Below are positions 29,879 to 39,826 of a stretch of DNA of 64,000 nucleotides, in pieces; the first letter of the stretch is position 1; every line of letters begins with the position of its first letter. The position numbers and the translations under genes are program-made. The DNA comes from Nitrosospira lacus (lineage in GTDB: Bacteria > Pseudomonadota > Gammaproteobacteria > Burkholderiales > Nitrosomonadaceae), in assembly GCF_000355765.4 (NCBI RefSeq), contig NZ_CP021106.3:310001-374000 (forward strand), given 5' to 3'. The notes beneath the pieces are model-generated. The model did no database searches. It had not been told where the DNA came from and saw nothing but the letters and a program-made list of their open reading frames with translations.

Positions 29879-30845
29879 ACGCTCGGCCTATTCCTTGAAC
29901 CAGGGAAGTCCGGCTAGACCAACCGATACGTTGTAACCGGGAAACATCCATCAATTTCCTGGGCGTTCCATCTGGTTTACTCGTATCAAAGACAATCTCG
30001 CCGGTATAACCCACGATATTTTTTACCGTTTCGGCCAGTGTTTTGATAGTGAGATCCTCGCCTACACCGATGTTCACCAGTGGCGGCTCGAATCTCCCCG
30101 TCCGCGATTCGTCACTGCCCAAAAGACTCTCATAATCTTCATCCGGCAGATTCATGAGAAAGACACACGCATCAGCCATATCGTCGCTGTAGAGAAATTC
30201 CCTTTTTGGATTACCGGTACCCCATACGACCACTTCCTTGCAGCCAGCCTGCTTGGCCTCATGGAATTTGCGGATCAACGCGGGAATTACATGACTATTG
30301 TTCAAATCATAGTTATCGCCGGGTCCGTAGAGGTTTGTCGGCATCACGGCAAGAAATTTGGTACCGTATTGCCGGTTGTAACTCCAGCACATTTCAATGC
30401 CCGCAATCTTGGCCACGGCATAGGGTCGATTAGTTGGCTCCAGCGGGCCAGTCAGCAGGTACTCCTCCTTCATCGGCTGCGGAGCCAGTTTTGGGTAGAT
30501 GCAACTGGAACCCAGAAACATAAGGCGCTTGACCTGAGCTTTGTAAGCGGCGTGAATGACGTTGGTCTGGATAACGAGATTGTCGCGAATAAAGTCGGCC
30601 GGATAAAGATTGTTGGCCAGAATACCGCCCACTTTTGCGGCCGCAAGAAAAACATAATCGGGTTTTTCCCGTGCAAAAAAAGTCTCGGTGGCTCCCTGAT
30701 CAGTCAGATCGAGTTCAGTATGGGTTTGCGTGAGAAGATTATCGTAGCCCTTTGCCTGAAGATTCCGAACAATGGCGGAGCCAACCAACCCACGGTGGCC
30801 GGCTATGTAAATCCTGGTATTCCTGGCTACCGGGTTATTACTCAT
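29844..30845 (-). CDS. fcl: GDP-L-fucose synthase
   Basis: About 333 residues, an epimerase/reductase of the SDR family. [18 protein letters not shown] is the NADP site, [10 protein letters not shown] holds the catalytic Ser/Cys, and [15 protein letters not shown] the Tyr-xxx-Lys. It converts the Gmd product GDP-4-keto-6-deoxymannose to GDP-L-fucose. ATG 30845 overlaps the gmd stop by 8 bases; in-frame ATG codons at 30854 and 30869 are alternatives. Confidence 0.94.
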   Translation of the reverse strand: MSNNPVARNTRIYIAGHRGLVGSAIVRNLQAKGYDNLLTQTHTELDLTDQGATETFFAREKPDYVFLAAAKVGGILANNLYPADFIRDNLVIQTNVIHAAYKAQVKRLMFLGSSCIYPKLAPQPMKEEYLLTGPLEPTNRPYAVAKIAGIEMCWSYNRQYGTKFLAVMPTNLYGPGDNYDLNNSHVIPALIRKFHEAKQAGCKEVVVWGTGNPKREFLYSDDMADACVFLMNLPDEDYESLLGSDESRTGRFEPPLVNIGVGEDLTIKTLAETVKNIVGYTGEIVFDTSKPDGTPRKLMDVSRLQRIGWSSRTSLVQGIGRAYADFLRGQSAA

Positions 30846-31923
30846 GATAGTCATAGGCGGCGAATCCATGTTTCTTCACCAGTTCATCCCGCTCGGCGCT
30901 CTTCAGGTCCTCGCGCACCATTTCGGCAACCAGTTCGTTAAAACTGGTTTTTGGCTTCCATCCGAGTTTTTCTTTGGCCTTGGTCGAATCGCCAAGAAGT
31001 GTTTCAACTTCGGTAGGGCGGAAGTAGCGCGGGTCGACTTTAATAATGAGTTTGCCATGTTGATCGGTGCCGGTTTCCTCGACGCCCTGACCTTGCCAGT
31101 CGATCCTGATGCCCAGTTCCCTGGCGGCGAGGTTGACGAAATCCCGAACTTTATGCTGCACACCCGTGGCAATGACAAAATCTTCAGGCTTCTCCTGCTG
31201 GAGCATGAGCCACTGTGCTTCAACATAGTCTCTGGCATGACCCCAGTCACGCAGCGCATCCAGGTTGCCAAGATACAGGCAATCCTGCAGGCCAAGCTTG
31301 ATGCGGGTTAGCGCCCGGGTAATCTTGCGTGTGACAAAGGTCTCGCCGCGAATAGGGCTCTCGTGATTGAAAAGAATGCCGTTGCAGGCATATAAACCAT
31401 AAGCCTCGCGGTAATTGACGGTGATCCAGTAACCGTAGAGCTTGGCAACCGCATAAGGACTGCGCGGATAGAAAGGGGTTGTTTCTTTCTGAGGAGTCTC
31501 TTGCACAAGACCGTATAGTTCGGATGTGCTGGCCTGGTAGAAGCGGATTTTCTTTTCCAACCCCAGAATACGGATGGCCTCCAGAACGCGCAACGTGCCA
31601 ATACCGTCGGCATTGGCTGTATATTCCGGGGTCTCGAAGCTGACCGCAACATGACTCATGGCAGCAAGATTATAAATTTCGTCGGGCTGCACCTGCTGGA
31701 TGATGCGAATAAGATTCGTCGAATCCGTCAGATCGCCATAGTGCAAAACGAAGTTGCGTTGAGAAACATGCGGATCCTGGTAAAGATGATCGATCCGGTC
31801 GGTATTGAACAGCGAGGAGCGGCGTTTGATGCCATGTACAATGTAACCCTTCTTGAGCAGAAAATCAGCAAGATAGGCGCCATCCTGGCCGGTTATGCCG
31901 GTAAGAAGTGCAATTTTCTTCAT
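30838..31923 (-). CDS. gmd: GDP-mannose 4,6-dehydratase
   Basis: 361 residues. [19 protein letters not shown], the [19 protein letters not shown] loop typical of Gmd, and [14 protein letters not shown] with [15 protein letters not shown] are all present. It forms GDP-4-keto-6-deoxy-D-mannose from GDP-mannose supplied by manC. It directly follows epsI (4 bases) and precedes fcl with an overlap, joining the sorting module to the fucose module in one transcript. Confidence 0.95.
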   Translation of the reverse strand: MKKIALLTGITGQDGAYLADFLLKKGYIVHGIKRRSSLFNTDRIDHLYQDPHVSQRNFVLHYGDLTDSTNLIRIIQQVQPDEIYNLAAMSHVAVSFETPEYTANADGIGTLRVLEAIRILGLEKKIRFYQASTSELYGLVQETPQKETTPFYPRSPYAVAKLYGYWITVNYREAYGLYACNGILFNHESPIRGETFVTRKITRALTRIKLGLQDCLYLGNLDALRDWGHARDYVEAQWLMLQQEKPEDFVIATGVQHKVRDFVNLAARELGIRIDWQGQGVEETGTDQHGKLIIKVDPRYFRPTEVETLLGDSTKAKEKLGWKPKTSFNELVAEMVREDLKSAERDELVKKHGFAAYDYHE

Positions 31924-31927
31924 TGGA

Positions 31928-32614
31928 TCAGTTGAGTGAAAGATTACCGTTTAGCTTCTTGCGGTACTCGGGGGTTAAGGCATTAAGCATTTGATCGGCA
32001 AACTGAGTCTGCATTTCATATGCATTAGTGGCTTCGGCGTCGATGGAAGAAATACGAATCAGCATGCCATCGGGAATCTTTCCGTTAAGGCCATAACTCA
32101 TTTCGGCCAGTTTTTTCTGGATACCGCCTTGAAACACACGATCGCCGACCGTGGTCCAGTACGTAACTGGTTCATTGCGTTGTCCCAGACTGGTCAAGAT
32201 GCGGGTTACCGGAATTGAACCGTTCGCGGTAGTCAGGGCACCTGTTTGCTTTGACTGAAGTGAAAATCCTTGCGCGGGATAGCACACTTCAGGGTAATGC
32301 ATCTGCATGGAGTCTCTCTGATTATCGCCATAGGCTATTGCAAGCATGATCCGATAGCCGTTGGCATTCACGTAGGTGCGACTGAGCGTCTGGGTGTAGA
32401 TTTTATCTATGAGTTCTTTTTGCTGTGGATCGACGATCTGAATGGATTGTTTCTGATCTTCGTACCACTCACCAAAGTGGTGCGGTATTATCGTTTCCAG
32501 ATCGATTGCCGGTCCTTGTTCAGCGATCTTGTAGGTTGGGCGCAGAGCGAGCGCGAGACCGGAGGCGGCGAGCATCAAGATCAGAAGAACAAAATTTCTG
32601 AGCCAGAGATTCAT
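31928..32614 (-). CDS. epsI: Exosortase-associated protein EpsI
   Basis: 228 residues. One N-terminal membrane segment (about 7-24) is followed by a periplasmic domain with the EpsI family phrases [39 protein letters not shown] and [12 protein letters not shown]. EpsI accompanies exosortases, either fused to them or separate; its molecular task is unclear. The invariant Cys in [13 protein letters not shown] may be functional. It sits 4 bases after xrtB. Confidence 0.92.
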   Translation of the reverse strand: MNLWLRNFVLLILMLAASGLALALRPTYKIAEQGPAIDLETIIPHHFGEWYEDQKQSIQIVDPQQKELIDKIYTQTLSRTYVNANGYRIMLAIAYGDNQRDSMQMHYPEVCYPAQGFSLQSKQTGALTTANGSIPVTRILTSLGQRNEPVTYWTTVGDRVFQGGIQKKLAEMSYGLNGKIPDGMLIRISSIDAEATNAYEMQTQFADQMLNALTPEYRKKLNGNLSLN

Positions 32615-32618
32615 CGTT

Positions 32619-33533
32619 TCACGCTCCCCTCAACGCGCCACCACGGGCACTTCGCAGCTTGACGCCCAACTGCAGCAATGAATCCACTCCAATGATCAAC
32701 AACAGCGCACTAAGAAATAGCACCATGCCCGCAAACCCGTGCAAAAAGCCTTGTCCGGCCTCGTCACCAAAATGATAAGTAATTAATGTCAGTACCATTA
32801 CACGAATAACATTGGCGGTAAAGGAAATAGGCACAATCAGGATAGCGAGGGCAATGTTGCGGAAGAGCGAATCATGCCGAATAATATTCAGGTAAAGAAG
32901 TCCCAGTGCTTCAAGTGTAAACAGGGTATGCAAACCCGCGCAGGCATCCGCCACCAACAGTTTATACTGTCCGATCTGGAGAATGACACCAGTACGTGCA
33001 ATAGGATAATTCGCCCAGAAAAGAATATTTTCCGCTACGTAAGAGACAGCCATTTTCATCGGCATAGTCAATACGTCTACTACCGCACCGGGCAGCGGAA
33101 CCATGAAAAGCATAAAGAAAAGCGGAAACCACTGCGCCTTAAGCGCAGCCCCGCCACGCATGAGCAGGAGAATGGAGGCAAGCAGCCAGATGACCGAACC
33201 GACCTCGAAAACCAGAATATCTTGTGAGCGACCCACAATATAAAGTACCAGGCCAAAAATGAAGACAGGCCAACCGGCTGCGGCAGAAATGGATTGACCT
33301 TCGCTGACTTGCCACATCTCCGGCCACTTGCGATACATAAGCCAACAGGCGATACCGAGTACAATAGGACCGTGTGCTTGCTGATCGGTACCCCAGACTC
33401 CCCGAAACAAATCAACCAGGGTGGGTAAATAAAGTACTAATAATCCAGCGATAATCGGTAACCAGGCAAACAACGGGTTGGTCCAGCCTTTCGGCTGACC
33501 CATTTGTCTGATAAAGGTCACTGGAGAATTCAT
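32619..33533 (-). CDS. xrtB: Exosortase B
   Basis: 304 residues with about eight membrane helices. The catalytic triad of exosortases is present: Cys198 in VADACAGLHTL, Arg244 in ANVIRVM and His265 in FLHGFAGM. The flanking EpsA/B/L/D/E/F/G genes and separate EpsI define the B subtype. It is an inner-membrane cysteine peptidase/transpeptidase that processes PEP-CTERM tails. Likely substrates here are the proteins at 15205 and 21133, and others elsewhere in the genome. Confidence 0.95.
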   Translation of the reverse strand: MNSPVTFIRQMGQPKGWTNPLFAWLPIIAGLLVLYLPTLVDLFRGVWGTDQQAHGPIVLGIACWLMYRKWPEMWQVSEGQSISAAAGWPVFIFGLVLYIVGRSQDILVFEVGSVIWLLASILLLMRGGAALKAQWFPLFFMLFMVPLPGAVVDVLTMPMKMAVSYVAENILFWANYPIARTGVILQIGQYKLLVADACAGLHTLFTLEALGLLYLNIIRHDSLFRNIALAILIVPISFTANVIRVMVLTLITYHFGDEAGQGFLHGFAGMVLFLSALLLIIGVDSLLQLGVKLRSARGGALRGA

Positions 33534-33676
33534 GCTTATTCTTGTTTTGGCAACGAGCGATATCTCGTGAATCCAGCGTTGCAGCTCCCCATAAGCAACA
33601 CAGCCACGGGATCGCTATTCAGGGTGAGATTATGCATTGGAACATCTGATACCGGCCTCACATCCATTCTTCTGGC

Positions 33677-34609
33677 TCAGAAATCGTTCAGTACTGAGCC
33701 CACCAGCGCAGTACGGGTTTGCTGAAGGCTCCGGGTTAATTTAATCATTTCCGAGACCGAGCTTCGATTCTTGCGGGCGAGTATGAGCGCGGCGGCCGCG
33801 CCGGCCGCGATTATTTGGGCTTCGGCGTATTCATTTGCGGCCGGCGTATCCAGGATGACGGTATCGAAATCACGGATCAGCGACTTCAGCAGCTCGGCAA
33901 AACCAGCACGGCCAAACAACTCTTGTGGATTCGGCGGTATGGCCCCTGCTGGGAGCACATACAGTTCGGGTAGGGAAGGCACGCGCGCAATCGCTTCGGT
34001 ACCGATGCGACCAGCGAGCATGCCTGAAAGGCCGATAGTGTTGCCGAGCTTGAACAGTTCATGCTGGCAGGGCGTCCGCAGGTCGGCATCAATAAGCAAG
34101 GTACGCTCGCCAAGCTGCGAGAAAACAACGGCCAGATTAGCCGCAATAAAGCTTCGCCCCTCTCCAACGTTCGAACTCATAATGGCAAGAGCGTTGTGAT
34201 GTGTCTCGGCATTGAACCAGCGAAACATAAGTTGACTGCGTAATGCACGCAACTTCTCAACGACAGGACTGAATGGCGTATAAGCGGCTACCACCTGATG
34301 ATTTAGGCTGGTATCGTCCGCCGGGAGATAAAGATCATCAAATTGGCGGGAAAGGGCGAACCGTATATCGTCATCCGTCAGCAGGCCCAGTTCGATCGCG
34401 ATATCACCAAAACGCTTGTCCTGATCGTTTTGCAGGCGCGAGATACGTTCGGCGTTTTCCGCGGACAGACGCCCATTTTCAATGAGGATGGTTCCAATCG
34501 CGCTGCCGCTGCTGCCAATGGGCTGGGTCTTTCCATAGACAAGCGGATCAGCGGAATTCGTGGCCTGATTTCGCTTGAAAGTGGAGAAGCTGGTGCTCAC
34601 TGGTTTCAT
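33677..34609 (-). CDS. epsG: EpsG, BY-kinase-like chain length regulator
   Basis: 310 residues. The N-terminal part (about 35-95) resembles a GSPII_E N-domain (IGTILIENGRLSAENAERI, GDIAIELGLLTDDDI). The C-terminal P-loop ATPase is of the bacterial tyrosine kinase type. The Walker A-like motif reads SSNVGEGRSF with Arg152 where Lys is usual; Walker A' is LLIDADLRTP (171-180). There is no tyrosine-rich tail. It should pair with EpsF in the manner of Wzc/CapAB, but kinase activity is doubtful from these features. It lies 19 bases after epsF. Confidence 0.9.
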   Translation of the reverse strand: MKPVSTSFSTFKRNQATNSADPLVYGKTQPIGSSGSAIGTILIENGRLSAENAERISRLQNDQDKRFGDIAIELGLLTDDDIRFALSRQFDDLYLPADDTSLNHQVVAAYTPFSPVVEKLRALRSQLMFRWFNAETHHNALAIMSSNVGEGRSFIAANLAVVFSQLGERTLLIDADLRTPCQHELFKLGNTIGLSGMLAGRIGTEAIARVPSLPELYVLPAGAIPPNPQELFGRAGFAELLKSLIRDFDTVILDTPAANEYAEAQIIAAGAAAALILARKNRSSVSEMIKLTRSLQQTRTALVGSVLNDF

Positions 34610-34628
34610 AGTCTGATTCCGATTGATT

Positions 34629-36053
34629 TCAGGAAGCCTTCATTCCGAGTACCTGCCTGGACACTTTCTGACGGGAAAGTTTTTTGGGAAATCTGCGTAA
34701 AGTCGAAGATGATGCTGCGGATGGAATCGTCGCCAGTACCGGCAGATCGATGATCTCGGCGAGATCCTCCACTGAGCGCACGCGACGGTTGCCGAGTTCA
34801 AGTATCAATGCGAGGCCTACTCCAAGTAGTGTTCCAAGAAAGATCGAAATTAATACGTTGAGGAATATCCTGGGCCGAGAATGTTCGGTGGGTATTGAGG
34901 CGGGATTGAGTGTTGCAATATTTGTTTGCACCGAATGACTTTCAAGCCGGGTTTGAGCGGAACGCAGACTCACACCTTCAAAGTTACGCTGGGCAGCTTC
35001 TACATCTCGCTGGAGCACGCTAATCTGATCACGCTGCCTGTTCAGTTCTAGTACACGTTTTTTCTGCACTTCCATTGCTTCGAGCAACTCCTTTTCCTTC
35101 TGCTTGCCAACTCGGTAGGACGTACCGATGCTGTCATGGATTTGCCGAGTCTCACTGGCCAGCTTGTTCCTGAGCGCCGCAAGTTCAGATTGGGCACGCT
35201 TGGTTTGCGGGTGATTTGCGCCAAGATTGACGTTGCCTTCCTGGAGCTTAGCCTCAAGGCGAGCGATGTCCGATTTAATGCTGTTGATCAATGGGCTTTG
35301 CATCACTTCTGTCAGCGTTTCGGGATTACCCACGGACTTGCGCTTACTGCTGCTGTCGGAAGTCTGCCCCTGAACGATGGTTAGCTGTGTTGAAAGTTCG
35401 TTGAGCTTCGCGACTTCATAGTCAAGGCGTTCATCGGTAGCGACAATGCCGGTTTTTTGCTGATAGGCAGAGAGCGCCTGTTGAGCCTTTTCAAATTTAT
35501 CGCGAAGTATTTTGATCTGATCTTCAAACCAGGCAGCATATTGGCGGGCGGGTTCGACCTTGAGATCAAGATTGATATCGATGTAAGCCCGTGCAAAGGC
35601 ATTGGCCACAGTCGCGGCAAAACCAGGTTCGCTGCCACTGAAATCGATATTGATGACATTGCTCTCGCGCGAAGGTTTGACGTCAAGTTTCTGCTTCAGC
35701 AGAGCAGCCAGCCAGACGGTTAACTCACCTTCACCGTTGGTAGCTGCCATCCATTGTTCGCGGATGGCAGGGCTCTCATCCATGCGAAGCAATTTGACTA
35801 CGCGCTGAGCTACGCGATCACTATTAATGATATCTATCTGCGTAGCCATATAGCCGGGAGCCGCGAGGCCGGGCAAAACCATTCCCGCCAATGGATCGGG
35901 TGACTTGACATCAACCACAACGGCGGTACTGGCGGTATATTGTTTTGGCAACAATAGACTGATCACAAGTGTAGCGATCACAATAACCAATAGCGTGAAA
36001 ACCACTACCTTGTAACGCGCCCGGAGTATAAGCAGGAATTGCTGGATTGTCAT
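34629..36053 (-). CDS. epsF: EpsF, chain length determinant (PCP) protein
   Basis: 474 residues. A Wzz-type topology: a membrane helix near 14-34, a long periplasmic region rich in coiled coil (about 170-400, many Lys/Glu/Gln heptads) and a second helix near 412-432. A short cytoplasmic tail follows. It would set EPS chain length and contact EpsE and EpsG. EpsG carries the separate ATPase domain, as in split Wzc systems. Confidence 0.92.
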   Translation of the reverse strand: MTIQQFLLILRARYKVVVFTLLVIVIATLVISLLLPKQYTASTAVVVDVKSPDPLAGMVLPGLAAPGYMATQIDIINSDRVAQRVVKLLRMDESPAIREQWMAATNGEGELTVWLAALLKQKLDVKPSRESNVINIDFSGSEPGFAATVANAFARAYIDINLDLKVEPARQYAAWFEDQIKILRDKFEKAQQALSAYQQKTGIVATDERLDYEVAKLNELSTQLTIVQGQTSDSSSKRKSVGNPETLTEVMQSPLINSIKSDIARLEAKLQEGNVNLGANHPQTKRAQSELAALRNKLASETRQIHDSIGTSYRVGKQKEKELLEAMEVQKKRVLELNRQRDQISVLQRDVEAAQRNFEGVSLRSAQTRLESHSVQTNIATLNPASIPTEHSRPRIFLNVLISIFLGTLLGVGLALILELGNRRVRSVEDLAEIIDLPVLATIPSAASSSTLRRFPKKLSRQKVSRQVLGMKAS

Positions 36054-36064
36054 GACTTTGACTA

Positions 36065-36907
36065 TCAGAAAATGCTTTCGCGTACGTAGATAACGTCGTT
36101 GGGCTGCACCGCATCGGTCATCTCTGGCGAGAGCTTCTCGATCTTGCCCTCGTCATTCTTCCGGTGGAGACGCAAACGCCATTCGCTGCCGCGCGTGGTG
36201 GGGCCACCGCCTTGAGCCAGTGCCTGCATTACCGTCATGCCACGTTCGATACGATAAGGGCCCGGCCGCTGGGCCTCGCCATATATGTAAAAAACCGGGG
36301 CGCGGTGCACGTAGATAATATCCCCGCCAGCGAGAAAGATATCTTCGTCCGATTTTGCCCCAAGGTAAAGTGCGGGAATATCTATAACTTTACGGAAGGG
36401 CTTGCCATTCCGTAAGCCAGTGACGATGGCGAAATCATCTCCGGCCATCGTGGCTCCCCCGGCCATTGCCAGCATGTCGCTGACACGGCTCAATGTCTCA
36501 AGTGGAAAACGCCCTGGCCGGTTGACCTGCCCAAGCACACTCACCTGGTTACCGCGCATCTGTAAAAGGACAATATTGATTTGCGGGTGCTGAACGAAAC
36601 CACCATTTTTGAGTGCCGCGGCAATCTTCTTTTCCGCAGCAGCAATGGAAAGGCTGCCAACGTCAACGGCACCAATCAACGGAAAAGTGATGGAACCATT
36701 TTCGGATACGCGGGTTTCAGTCGTGAGATCAGGATTCTGGAAAACATTGATACGCAGGACATCTCCCGGACCAAGTGGATAGTCGAGATTATCCTCCGCA
36801 AAAACGTTCGTCGCCAACAAGGAAAAAACAATGAATGTCCGAATGAGTACTTGGGTCATGAATGTCACGCTTTTCTTATGCATTTCGGTAAGTTGAACAA
36901 GTTTCAC
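36065..36907 (-). CDS. epsE: EpsE, polysaccharide export protein (Wza family)
   Basis: 280 residues. After a signal peptide (…LLATNVFA) comes the poly_export domain YPLGPGDVLRINVFQNPDLT, then SLBB-type repeats (VSVLGQVNRPGRFPL and FYIYGEAQRPGPYRI). There is no lipobox Cys, unlike classical Wza. It forms or joins the outer-membrane export channel. The start used is GTG 36907, overlapping the epsD stop by 4 bases; ATG codons at 36883 and 36859 are in-frame alternatives. Confidence 0.9.
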   Translation of the reverse strand: MKLVQLTEMHKKSVTFMTQVLIRTFIVFSLLATNVFAEDNLDYPLGPGDVLRINVFQNPDLTTETRVSENGSITFPLIGAVDVGSLSIAAAEKKIAAALKNGGFVQHPQINIVLLQMRGNQVSVLGQVNRPGRFPLETLSRVSDMLAMAGGATMAGDDFAIVTGLRNGKPFRKVIDIPALYLGAKSDEDIFLAGGDIIYVHRAPVFYIYGEAQRPGPYRIERGMTVMQALAQGGGPTTRGSEWRLRLHRKNDEGKIEKLSPEMTDAVQPNDVIYVRESIF

Positions 36908-37869
36908 TTCAAACCGGCCACACCTTTTTCAACAGCGATGTCAGCAGCAGACTTCGATATGGCAGCGCCTGCCGCAGGTGCAGCTGGTGGCGCAGTGGCT
37001 GCCTGAGATGTCGCACTGTCGCCGCCGGAGAATTCGCCCATATAGGTAATTTTGGCTTTGGCCTTGAGCGCTTTGAGCTCTTGCTTGGCTGCCTCTGTCG
37101 TACGCTGGTTGCCGAGAAACTGTTGAATGCGTGGGAGTGCGACATCTTCGGATATCGGTACCGACTGTGAAGCGGCAAGCCGCATCACCGTAATGGATTG
37201 GGGACCTTCCATAAGCAAGCCTTGCCCGACTTTGAGCGGATGTATTTTGGGCAGCAATTCAAGCGGAATCTGCTCGGCTGGACGCGTGGCACTTCCGCCC
37301 ACGAATTTTATGCCTTTACCCTTTAACCAGTTGGCAATATCCTCCATTGATTTGCCACCATTGAGCAATTCACGTAACTCGTCCGCAATCCCGGATATTG
37401 CGGGAAGCACGATTTCCTGGATGTTGTAGATGCGCCGCTCGGCAAAAAGCTGCGGATGTTCAGCGTAGTATTTCTTTGCATCATCGACAGTTGGTTTGTC
37501 CATTCCCGCGGCAATCTGCTCAACGTAGGCACGGGCAAGGATTTCCCGGCGTGCATTTTCGATGGACATGAGAACATCGGGTGAGCGATCGAGTTTTTTC
37601 TCAATAGCTTGTTCGACGGCGAGTTCCTGATCAACAAGCCTGTCGAGGATTTCCCGGCGAATCTTCGGCGCCATTTCGGGCTTATTGGCTCCGGCGCCCG
37701 TACGGCTAAGTATGTAATTGACCTGGTGAACCGAGATTTCTCCGGAATTGACCTTAGCCGCAATCTGGCTAGCGGGCTTTTCGGCTTCCTTGTTGTTGCA
37801 AGCGGCCAGCCCGAATGCAGCGGACACAAACAGTATCGAATATGTTAATTTTTGACGGAATGCTTCCAT
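36904..37869 (-). CDS. epsD: EpsD, peptidyl-prolyl isomerase lipoprotein
   Basis: 321 residues. A lipoprotein signal ends LAAC (Cys24). The rest has SurA/parvulin-like helical regions (VNYILSRTG..., REILDRLVDQELAVEQAIEKK) and a central PpiC-like segment (YNIQEIVLPA…LKGKGIKFVGG…LPLELLPKIHPLKVGQ-type order). It is the EPS-locus EpsD type, a periplasmic foldase for export or matrix proteins. The C-terminus is an Ala/Pro-rich linker. ATG 37869 follows AAGG and gives the signal peptide; the open frame further upstream does not. Confidence 0.88.
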   Translation of the reverse strand: MEAFRQKLTYSILFVSAAFGLAACNNKEAEKPASQIAAKVNSGEISVHQVNYILSRTGAGANKPEMAPKIRREILDRLVDQELAVEQAIEKKLDRSPDVLMSIENARREILARAYVEQIAAGMDKPTVDDAKKYYAEHPQLFAERRIYNIQEIVLPAISGIADELRELLNGGKSMEDIANWLKGKGIKFVGGSATRPAEQIPLELLPKIHPLKVGQGLLMEGPQSITVMRLAASQSVPISEDVALPRIQQFLGNQRTTEAAKQELKALKAKAKITYMGEFSGGDSATSQAATAPPAAPAAGAAISKSAADIAVEKGVAGLK

Positions 37870-38417
37870 GTGTACCTTGAAAGAAAAAATGTTGACACCC
37901 ACAATATTCAGAAATTGAATAATACGATTGGTAATCACGGCCCATCAGGTGAAATGACGGGGTGACAGATCAATCAGCCAGATTCAAAAAAATAACCGAT
38001 GTATCTTAGGTTTACAGTGTTGCATTTTCGTGACCGCTGCTTGCCTTACGGTACTTTGATTGTGCCAGCTGATGATTGGCCAGTATAAGAAGAAGGTAAC
38101 AAAAAATATATACACCAGATACCAATCGCCGTCAATGCGGGTTATACGTATATTTGAGATTTTGTAGAATTATTCGCAAGTGTCATCGGTTCGATTGACA
38201 ATTACGTTTTTAGCATCCGCTCATAATTAAAACTCGTGTGGTCATCCCCATCGGGATTATCTCCAGGAATCGCTGGTCTTCCGATAGTCAACGAATCAAG
38301 TATGGCATATGCCGCAAGCCGACTATATGAATAATTATAATTACAATATACGAATCAGATTATTAAGCAATGATTACAAAGTACTACTCCCCGTTCCCGG
38401 AAATATTCTCTCCGCCG
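37870..38417. other. Intergenic region between epsL and epsD
   Basis: 548 AT-rich bases with no gene in the middle of the eps array. The gap is long enough to carry a second promoter for epsD-G, xrtB and the glycan genes. No consensus sigma-70 box pair was found; a sigma-54-like string near 38013 is too weak to call. No strong terminator hairpin follows epsL. Confidence 0.4.
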
Positions 38418-39689
38418 TCAAAAACTGAGTCTCGCCGTAACACTGCCTGCAGTACTGTCGAAATCGAAGCCGGTGAGGCTGGAGGATCGATGATCCCTCT
38501 GAAATACAGCACTCATCGAGAGCATATTCAGTGGCTTCCAGTCCAATGCAATAAGGCCGGAATGCATTGTGTCGCTACGATCGGCGGGAAGGGAAATAAC
38601 AGCGCCCAGGAAATCGCGAACGATAAAATCGTAGCGCATGCGTAAGGCTGTTTTATCTGTGATTTGCCACACTGGTGACAGTGAGAAACGGTTGGTGGCG
38701 ATATAACTACTGGAAAAGCGCTGAAACTGAGAAAGTTGGAACGCAGACGCAGTTTGGAAATTGGAGAGCTCGCGCGCCCAACTCATGGATATGCGGGTTT
38801 TGGCGGTTGGAGCCCAATTCAGATTGAAATTGCCCACGAACCCGGAAAAATCGCGCTGGGGAAAGTGGGCATGGTTACGTTCGAGATGACCGGCACGCGC
38901 ATCGATGGAAGTCTTGCCGGTAATAAACCAAGCTAACCGTACTTCATGTTCCAATTCGTCGAAACGGGTATCGAAGAGCTCGCTTGAAAGCGGTTGCGGC
39001 CGCTTAAAGAATTCACCCAGACCGCTTCTTACCTTGTAGGTCAGCGAGCTGCCAGAGGGAAAGTCATAGCGAATGCCACCTTCGACGGAACGCACTCTGT
39101 TATCAAAATCCTGCACGGTAAGCCGGCTGTTCTTGCGCGTATCTTGGGAAATACCACCGATAATGCGCCAGCCCCCATTGATTTCGAAGACGCCATCGAA
39201 ACGGATATTGTCATCGGTACGTAAATTGCGATTGGTAGAGTTGGCAAATCCAGTGAGGTCGGCAAAGTTGTTAAGCACCTCCCTGTGGCCACTGCTCAAC
39301 TTACCGTGAAGATAGGGGGTTAGATACCAATGCCAGGCGGCCGTATAGTTTTTTCCGATAAAATTAAGGAAGTCAAAAGTATTATAGCGATTATCGACGA
39401 TACTGCCATTAAACTCGAAGCGCTGCATCGAATAAAGCTTGTTCACGCTGAGCGCGACCGATGAGGTTACGATTTGATCAGATCGAGAGGGTTGTCCGAG
39501 CAAGGTAACCGGGTTGACAAGGGGCGATAAACGGAAAACATTGCTATCGTACATCAGCATGCTGCTCGCGGTTACATTGAACGTATCTCCCGCATCGGCA
39601 CTGGCATACTGGACAGTCAATGGTAACAATATGAAGGCGGCAATCGCGAGCCAAGGACGGTTGCAACGGGAAAGATTCAGCAGCAACAT
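38418..39689 (-). CDS. epsL: EpsL, outer membrane beta-barrel protein
   Basis: 423 residues. A signal peptide ends ASA at about residue 31. Alternating hydrophobic strands rich in aromatic residues follow (SMLMYDSNVF, YTAAWHWYLTPYL, LTYKVRSGL and others), and the chain ends in Phe (ARLSF), the barrel-insertion signature. It matches the EpsL protein of Methylobacillus-type EPS operons, probably an export porin or structural partner of EpsE. Confidence 0.9.
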   Translation of the reverse strand: MLLLNLSRCNRPWLAIAAFILLPLTVQYASADAGDTFNVTASSMLMYDSNVFRLSPLVNPVTLLGQPSRSDQIVTSSVALSVNKLYSMQRFEFNGSIVDNRYNTFDFLNFIGKNYTAAWHWYLTPYLHGKLSSGHREVLNNFADLTGFANSTNRNLRTDDNIRFDGVFEINGGWRIIGGISQDTRKNSRLTVQDFDNRVRSVEGGIRYDFPSGSSLTYKVRSGLGEFFKRPQPLSSELFDTRFDELEHEVRLAWFITGKTSIDARAGHLERNHAHFPQRDFSGFVGNFNLNWAPTAKTRISMSWARELSNFQTASAFQLSQFQRFSSSYIATNRFSLSPVWQITDKTALRMRYDFIVRDFLGAVISLPADRSDTMHSGLIALDWKPLNMLSMSAVFQRDHRSSSLTGFDFDSTAGSVTARLSF

Positions 39690-39826
39690 TTTCTTAATCG
39701 GTTTTTTTATCTTTCCGGGTACAAATAATACCGCAATGGGTATTATGCTGGCTGCAAGAAGGTAACGGAGGCGTTGCTCACAGACAATAGCCCATAGGAG
39801 CTATCGGAGAGACCAAGCGTCTGAGT

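Noticed and set aside
38010-38028. Second sigma-54-like string upstream of epsD
   Set aside because: GG and GC are 10 bases apart, but CACG is shifted by one base and the -12 element is only ATGC.
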